A DNA stretch of 16,455 nt, taken from positions 1-16,455 of the forward strand of contig JAUXAK010000008.1 in assembly GCA_030619955.1 (NCBI GenBank). Direction: 5' to 3'. Below, one piece after another: positions 12,711 to 16,455 of this stretch. Source of the DNA: an archaeon. Lineage in GTDB: Archaea > Nanobdellota > Nanobdellia > Pacearchaeales > UBA284. Position numbers and translations under genes: made by a program. The number at the start of each line of letters is the position of its first letter. Within the stretch, counting starts at the first letter, position 1. The notes beneath the pieces were generated by a model. The model saw only the letters and a list, made by a program, of their open reading frames with translations, ran no database searches and was not told where the DNA came from.

Positions 12711-12742
12711 AAAATGAAAAAAACAAAAAAATGAAAAAATGA
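12707..12742 (+). other. 11-codon mini-ORF bridging uS17 and uL14
   Basis: The reading frame MKNEKNKKMKK-stop begins with an ATG overlapping the uS17 TGA (ATGA). It ends with a TGA overlapping the uL14 ATG (ATGA). Both junctions are the classic coupling arrangement, so a ribosome could pass from uS17 to uL14 through this short frame. It may also be chance in A-rich spacer. Confidence 0.35.
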
Positions 12743-13140
12743 AAGGAGTTAGTGCACGTATTGTAAAGGGAATTAATATAAGCAGTTTAGTTAATGTAGC
12801 TGACAATAGTGGCGCAAAATTAGTAAAGATTGTTAGTATTAAAGGTGGCAAAGGTAGGAAAGGTAGACAACTTGCATGTGGTATAGCAAATCTTGTGAAA
12901 GTTAGTGTGCGCATAGGAACACCAGAAACACGCAAACAAACATTTTGGGCAGTTATAGTAAGGCAGCGCAAAGAATACAAAAGAAAAAATGGTGAAAGAA
13001 TTTGTTTTGCAGATAATGCAGTTGCATTAGTTAAAGATAAGGAAGGCAATCCCAAGGGCACACAAATAAAAGGGCCAATTGCAAGAGAAGTTTCTGAAAG
13101 ATGGCCTTTTGTTGCAAGGATTGCAAGTACTATTGTTTAA
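12739..13140 (+). CDS. rpl14: Ribosomal protein uL14
   Basis: uL14 lies at the subunit interface and forms an intersubunit bridge. The 133-aa protein has ARIVKGINISSLVNVADNSG (6-25), AKLVKIVSIKGGKGRKGRQL (26-45), the basic VIVRQRKEYKRKNGERICFA and PKGTQIKGPIAREVSERWP, ending in VARIASTIV. All of these are typical of archaeal uL14. Length is normal. Its start overlaps the stop of an 11-codon mini-ORF. Confidence 0.96.
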   Translation: MKGVSARIVKGINISSLVNVADNSGAKLVKIVSIKGGKGRKGRQLACGIANLVKVSVRIGTPETRKQTFWAVIVRQRKEYKRKNGERICFADNAVALVKDKEGNPKGTQIKGPIAREVSERWPFVARIASTIV

Positions 13141-13156
13141 AAAAATAAAATAAAAA

Positions 13157-13546
13157 ATGAAGAAAAAATTTTCATTGAAATGGAAGGCGAGTAAGCAACC
13201 AAGAAAGAAACGCAAATATAGAGCTAAGGCTCCCCTCCATATAAAACATAAGATGATGGCTGCACATCTTTCAAAAGAATTACAAAAAAAATACAAAAGA
13301 AGGGCAGTTCCCTTACATAAAAATGATGTTGTTGTTATTATGAGGGGTGTTTTTAAAAAAAAGCATGGTAAAATAACACAAGTTAACACAAAAAGAATGA
13401 AGGTTTATGTTGAGGGGATACAGAAAACAAGAAAGGATGGAACAAAAGTAAATATTCCTTTTGACCCATCTAATCTAAAGATTACTGAACTTGACATTGA
13501 AGATAAAAAAAGATTAAATGCTATTGAAAGAAAATTAAAAGGATAA
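13157..13546 (+). CDS. rpl24: Ribosomal protein uL24
   Basis: uL24 is a KOW-domain assembly initiator of the large subunit. The 129-aa archaeal form has an N-terminal extension (KWKASKQPRKKRKYRAKAPL), MMAAHLSKELQKKYKRRAV, then the KOW segment KNDVVVIMRGVFKKKHGKIT (56-75) and VEGIQKTRKDGTKVNIPFDP (86-105). It ends in an SNLKITELDIED-type tail. Length is normal. It is 16 bases from uL14 and 8 bases from eS4. Confidence 0.95.
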   Translation: MKKKFSLKWKASKQPRKKRKYRAKAPLHIKHKMMAAHLSKELQKKYKRRAVPLHKNDVVVIMRGVFKKKHGKITQVNTKRMKVYVEGIQKTRKDGTKVNIPFDPSNLKITELDIEDKKRLNAIERKLKG

Positions 13547-13554
13547 AAGATAAA

Positions 13555-14217
13555 ATGCATCTAAAAAAAATTGCAATACCAAGAAGCTGGCCTTTCCCAA
13601 AAAAAGGAAAAAAATTTATCATAAAAGCGAGAGGGCCACACAAAACTGAGATTTCATTACCATTAGCTGTTGTTCTAAGGGATATGTTGAAAGTCGTTGT
13701 TACAGTAAATGAAGCAAAAAAAATTTTACACGAAGGAAACATATTGATAGATAATAGGATAATTAAAGATAAAAAATTTAGTGTTGGGCTTTTTGACAGG
13801 ATATACATAAAAAAGTTGGAAAAAGCTTTTAGTTTATATTTAACAAAAAAAGGCAAACTTGAAATTAAAGAGATAGACAAAGAAAAGCTTTATAAAAAAC
13901 CCTGTAAGATCATAGGCAAGAAAATTCTTAAGAATAATAAAATCCAAATTAATTTGATTGATGGGAAAAATTTTATTATTAATGAAAAAGTCAAAATTAA
14001 TGATAGTGTGATTATCAATCTTAAAACAAAAAAAATTATTAATTTTTTAAGGCTTGCTAAAGGTACGCATGTATTAATAATTGGCGGGAAGTATCTCGGC
14101 ACTGATGGAGAAATCATTTCCTTGGATGATAAATTAAATGTTAAAAAAGGAAATGAAGTATTTAAGATATCAAAGGAAAATGTGTATGTTGTTGAAAAAG
14201 ATGAAATAAAAAAATAA
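13555..14217 (+). CDS. rps4e: Ribosomal protein eS4
   Basis: eS4 is an archaeal/eukaryotic small-subunit protein with S4-like and KOW domains. The 220-aa product starts HLKKIAIPRSWPFPKKGKKF and has the S4-type RNA-binding segment VNEAKKILHEGNILIDNRII (51-70). KFSVGLFDRIYI (73-84) follows, then a C-terminal KOW piece, KGTHVLIIGGKYLGTDGEII (168-187). Length is slightly under the usual 235-245 aa, with trimming at the C terminus. The gene order uL24-eS4-uL5 is the standard archaeal one. Confidence 0.94.
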   Translation: MHLKKIAIPRSWPFPKKGKKFIIKARGPHKTEISLPLAVVLRDMLKVVVTVNEAKKILHEGNILIDNRIIKDKKFSVGLFDRIYIKKLEKAFSLYLTKKGKLEIKEIDKEKLYKKPCKIIGKKILKNNKIQINLIDGKNFIINEKVKINDSVIINLKTKKIINFLRLAKGTHVLIIGGKYLGTDGEIISLDDKLNVKKGNEVFKISKENVYVVEKDEIKK

Positions 14218-14223
14218 GAAATA

Positions 14224-14253
14224 ATGAAAACAAAAAGAAATAATGAAAAATGA
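14224..14253 (+). other. 9-codon mini-ORF overlapping the uL5 start
   Basis: The frame MKTKRNNEK-stop ends in TGA that overlaps the uL5 ATG (ATGA). It starts seven bases after the eS4 stop. It has the same Lys/Asn/Glu make-up as the mini-ORF before uL14 and could couple eS4 and uL5 translation, or be chance. Confidence 0.3.
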
Positions 14254-14768
14254 ATAAAAAAAACAAAAAAGAAAATAATCTAAGAAAGATAAGGATCAAA
14301 AGTGTTACATTACACTGCTCAACAGCTGACCAGCCACAGCTAGAAAAAGCTATAAAACTTTTAGAATTTATTAGTAAAGCCAAGCCTGTGAAAACATTGG
14401 CAAAAAAAAGGATTCCTGCATGGAACATAAGGCCAAAATTACCAATTGGATGTAAAGTAACTGTAAGAAAACAAAAGGCTGTTGAACTTCTAAAGATGAT
14501 TCTTTTGGGAGTTTCAGAAATAAATGAGAAACAATTTAATCCAAGTTTTCTTAGTTTTGGAATAAAAGAATACATAGAGATCCCGAACATTCCATATCAA
14601 AGAGAGATTGGGATTATTGGTTTTGAAGTTATGGTTGCATTAGAAAGGCCTGGTTTTAGAATAGAAAAAAGAAAAAGAACAAGAAGTAAGATTGGTTTGG
14701 CTCATAGAATTACAAAGGCTGAAACAATTGAATTTTTCAAAAAAAATTTTAACATAAAAATTGCATAA
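14250..14768 (+). CDS. rpl5: Ribosomal protein uL5
   Basis: uL5 binds 5S rRNA in the central protuberance. The 172-aa protein has a Lys/Asn leader (1-14), RIKSVTLHCSTADQPQLEKA (14-33), AKKRIPAWNIRPKLPIGCKV (51-70) and TVRKQKAVELLKMILLGV. The expected FGIKEYIEIPNIPYQREIGI block (109-128) and GFEVMVALERPGFRIEKRKR follow. Length is typical for archaea. Its ATG overlaps a mini-ORF stop. Confidence 0.95.
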   Translation: MNKKNKKENNLRKIRIKSVTLHCSTADQPQLEKAIKLLEFISKAKPVKTLAKKRIPAWNIRPKLPIGCKVTVRKQKAVELLKMILLGVSEINEKQFNPSFLSFGIKEYIEIPNIPYQREIGIIGFEVMVALERPGFRIEKRKRTRSKIGLAHRITKAETIEFFKKNFNIKIA

Positions 14769-14801
14769 ATAAAAAATTAAAATAAAAAATAAAAAATTAA
14801 A

Positions 14802-15032
14802 ATGTCAGCAAGCGATTGGCGTAAACTATTAAAACAGTTAGAAAAAAAACCAGAAATACAAGCACGTTTTTTGCGTTTTTGCAAACCAAAAGACCGCAAA
14901 TTTGGTATTGCAAAATATAAATGTACGAGATGTGGCCGTTATGGTGCGCATATTCAAAAATATGGCTTGCATCTTTGTAGACAATGCTTTCGTGAAATAG
15001 CTGAGAAAATAGGTTTTAAAAAATATATATAA
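14802..15032 (+). CDS. rps14: Ribosomal protein uS14 (zinc type)
   Basis: uS14 sits in the small-subunit head. The zinc site is CTRC (C41, C44) with CRQC (C59, C62), in KCTRCGRYGAHIQKYGLHLC and ending FREIAEKIGFKKYI, diagnostic of the archaeal form. At 76 aa it is some 20 residues longer than the usual archaeal protein. The extra N-terminal stretch, SDWRKLLKQLEKKPEIQARF, resembles the N-terminal helix of longer uS14 forms. It follows an ATG-free, A-rich 33-base spacer. Confidence 0.94.
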   Translation: MSASDWRKLLKQLEKKPEIQARFLRFCKPKDRKFGIAKYKCTRCGRYGAHIQKYGLHLCRQCFREIAEKIGFKKYI

Positions 15033-15040
15033 AAATACAT

Positions 15041-15046
15041 AAGGAG
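15041..15046 (+). promoter_or_regulatory. Shine-Dalgarno sequence for uS8
   Basis: AAGGAG lies five bases before the uS8 ATG at 15052. It is the only clear ribosome-binding site among the start codons examined. The other spacers are A-rich or the genes overlap, which makes this one stand out. Confidence 0.6.
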
Positions 15047-15051
15047 TAAAA

Positions 15052-15438
15052 ATGGTAGTAAGAGACTGGCTTTCAACAATGTTGAATGATATAATGAATT
15101 GTAAGAAAGCTGGAAAAAAACAAACAGTGGCTATGCCTGTATCAAAAATGATGCTAAGAATCTTAGAAATAATGAAAAAAAATGATTATATTGATGAAGT
15201 AAAAATTGAAGAGGACAAATTTAAGAAAGTTATAATAAACATTGGGAAGATAAATGCCTGCGGGTCAATTAAACCTCGTTTTTTTGTAAAGAAGAATAAA
15301 TTTGACAAATATATCAGGCGTTTTCTACCAGCAAGAGGGATAGGGATAATAATTGTATCAACAAATAAAGGATTAATGACTCATAAAGAAGCTATAGAAA
15401 AGGGAATTGGTGGAAGCTTAATTGCTTATTGTTTTTAA
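15052..15438 (+). CDS. rps8: Ribosomal protein uS8
   Basis: uS8 binds helix 21 of 16S rRNA and organises the central domain. The 128-aa protein has LSTMLNDIMNCKKAGKKQTV (7-26), PVSKMMLRILEIMKKNDYID (29-48), IKPRFFVKKNKFDKYIRRFL and the C-terminal RGIGIIIVSTNKGLMTHKEA with a final GGSLIAYCF, as in archaeal members. Length is normal. It is preceded by a real Shine-Dalgarno sequence, so it can be initiated independently of uS14. Confidence 0.95.
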   Translation: MVVRDWLSTMLNDIMNCKKAGKKQTVAMPVSKMMLRILEIMKKNDYIDEVKIEEDKFKKVIINIGKINACGSIKPRFFVKKNKFDKYIRRFLPARGIGIIIVSTNKGLMTHKEAIEKGIGGSLIAYCF

Positions 15439-15459
15439 AATAAAAAAAATTAATAAAAA

Positions 15460-16020
15460 ATGAGAAAAAAAATTAGAAAAGTAATAAATATACCTGAAAA
15501 AACACAACTTGAAGTTGAATTGGTAAATGAACTGCCCAAAATAACAGTTAATGGGCCTCTCGGCAGTATTGAAAAAAACTTCAAAATCAGAGGACTAGAT
15601 ATTAAAAAAGAAGATAATAATCTTATTATTGAAAAAGCAGCAGCAACGAAAAAAGATAGAAAAATGATAGGAACCATAGTGAGCCATGTTGCAAATATGA
15701 TTGCAGGGGTGAATAATAACTTTGAATACAAATTACAAATATGTTCTATTCATTTCCCGATTAGTATAAAAATTGACACAGAAAAAAATCTATTTATTAT
15801 CAAAAATTTCCTTGGAGAGAATAAAGAGAGGGCTGTAAAGCTGTTGCCTGGAGTTGATGTTTCAGTTAAAGGTGAAATAATAACACTCAAAGGGCATGAT
15901 AAAGAAATTGTAGCACAATGTGCTGCAGATATAGAAACAGCAACAAAAATAAAAGCTAAGGACAGACGTGTTTTTCAAGATGGAATATTCATAATTTCTA
16001 AAGCTGGAAAGAAAGTATAA
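15460..16020 (+). CDS. rpl6: Ribosomal protein uL6
   Basis: uL6 lies near the sarcin-ricin loop and the factor-binding site. The 186-aa product carries the duplicated uL6 fold. It contains VELVNELPKITVNGPLGSIE (19-38), KKDRKMIGTIVSHVANMIAG (64-83) and FEYKLQICSIHFPISI, then VDVSVKGEIITLKGHDKEIV (130-149) and AAD-like QCAADIETATKIKAKDRRVF (152-171), ending DGIFIISKAGKKV. Length is normal. The 24-base spacer to eL32 is A-rich and has no ribosome-binding site. Confidence 0.95.
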   Translation: MRKKIRKVINIPEKTQLEVELVNELPKITVNGPLGSIEKNFKIRGLDIKKEDNNLIIEKAAATKKDRKMIGTIVSHVANMIAGVNNNFEYKLQICSIHFPISIKIDTEKNLFIIKNFLGENKERAVKLLPGVDVSVKGEIITLKGHDKEIVAQCAADIETATKIKAKDRRVFQDGIFIISKAGKKV

Positions 16021-16044
16021 AATAAAAATTAAAAAATAAATAGA

Positions 16045-16455
16045 ATGAAAAATGAAAATAAAAAAATGATAAAAAAAAGAAAAAAACCCTCATTTTTAAG
16101 AAAAGATACTTTTAAACTATTACGTTTAGGAAAAAAGAAAAAGCGGGTTTGGAGAAGAGCAAGAGGAAGGCACAATAAAATAAGAGAAAAAAGAAGAGGC
16201 TATGGCAAACAGCCCTCAATTGGTTGGAGTTCACCTAAAACAATTAAAAATCTTGTGGCTGGATCAATACCAAAGATTGTGTATAATATTAATGACCTTG
16301 ACTTTCTTAAAGAAAATGAAATTGCTATAATTGGCAGCAAGGTTGGTACAAGAAAAAAAATAACAATAGCTAAAAAAGCACTTGCAAGCAATATCAAAAT
16401 ATTAAATCTTAATGCCAAAGCATTTCTTGAAAAAATTGAGAAAATTAAAGGAAAA
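16045..16455 (+). CDS. rpl32e: Ribosomal protein eL32, 3' end beyond window
   Basis: eL32 is an archaeal/eukaryotic large-subunit protein, and its place after uL6 is the standard archaeal order. The visible 137 codons are open to the window edge with no stop. They include KPSFLRKDTFKLLRLGKKKK, WRRARGRHNKIREKRRGYGK, QPSIGWSSPKTIKNLVAG and NEIAIIGSKVGTRKKITIAK, all diagnostic of the family. The 5' end is Lys/Asn-rich; the ATG at 16045 is used, and the ATG at 16066 is an alternative that removes seven residues (MKNENKK). The gene appears nearly complete but is partial here. Confidence 0.92.
   Translation, partial: MKNENKKMIKKRKKPSFLRKDTFKLLRLGKKKKRVWRRARGRHNKIREKRRGYGKQPSIGWSSPKTIKNLVAGSIPKIVYNINDLDFLKENEIAIIGSKVGTRKKITIAKKALASNIKILNLNAKAFLEKIEKIKGK

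Overview
The window looks like a piece of an A+T-rich archaeal chromosome. The evidence is the archaeal/eukaryotic ribosomal proteins (eL43, eL33, eS4, eL32), RNA polymerase subunit P, prefoldin beta, archaeal SepF, a Dph2-type diphthamide protein, a 59-codon RNase P Rpp29 gene, TATA-box-like promoters in place of bacterial -35/-10 boxes, and tRNA genes interrupted by intron-like inserts. Short gaps, trimmed proteins (Dph2, Rnp1), lysine/asparagine-rich tails and few Shine-Dalgarno sequences suggest a reduced-genome DPANN-type archaeon, perhaps near Woesearchaeota or Pacearchaeota. That placement is inference, not a search result.

Layout: (1) 1-445, a small plus-strand orphan gene. (2) 451-5515, a minus-strand cluster. 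In transcription order it runs: large nucleotidyltransferase-fold protein, eL33, uL11, tRNA-Pro(UGG) with an enlarged D-arm, eL43, RpoP, prefoldin beta, then a 19-bp tandem repeat, SepF and a short Dph2-like protein. (3) 5516-5628, a divergent promoter region. (4) 5629-6446, plus-strand tRNA-Val(UAC) with a 16-nt intron, then an unrecognised 227-aa gene. (5) 6447-6590, a promoter and leader with a small hairpin. (6) 6591-16455, the archaeal S10/spc superoperon: uL3, uL4, uL23, uL2, uS19, an extra 148-aa gene, uL22, uS3, uL29, aIF1, Rnp1, uS17, uL14, uL24, eS4, uL5, uS14, uS8, uL6, and eL32, which runs off the window end.

Most of the window serves ribosome building and translation: 19 ribosomal proteins in all, one initiation factor, an RNase P subunit and two tRNAs. 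RNA polymerase subunit P and a chaperone subunit add transcription and folding, and SepF adds cell division.

The main departures from textbook layout are: an unrelated cysteine-bearing protein inserted between uS19 and uL22; a Dph2-like protein lacking the N-terminal domain and its cluster cysteine; a minimal Rnp1; charged or Ala/Thr-rich tails on uL22, uS3, uL11 and uS17; insertions in both tRNA genes; and tiny Lys/Asn mini-ORFs whose stops overlap or abut the next ribosomal gene's start. No CRISPR array, insertion sequence, phage gene or defence system was seen. No gap between genes exceeds about 200 bases.
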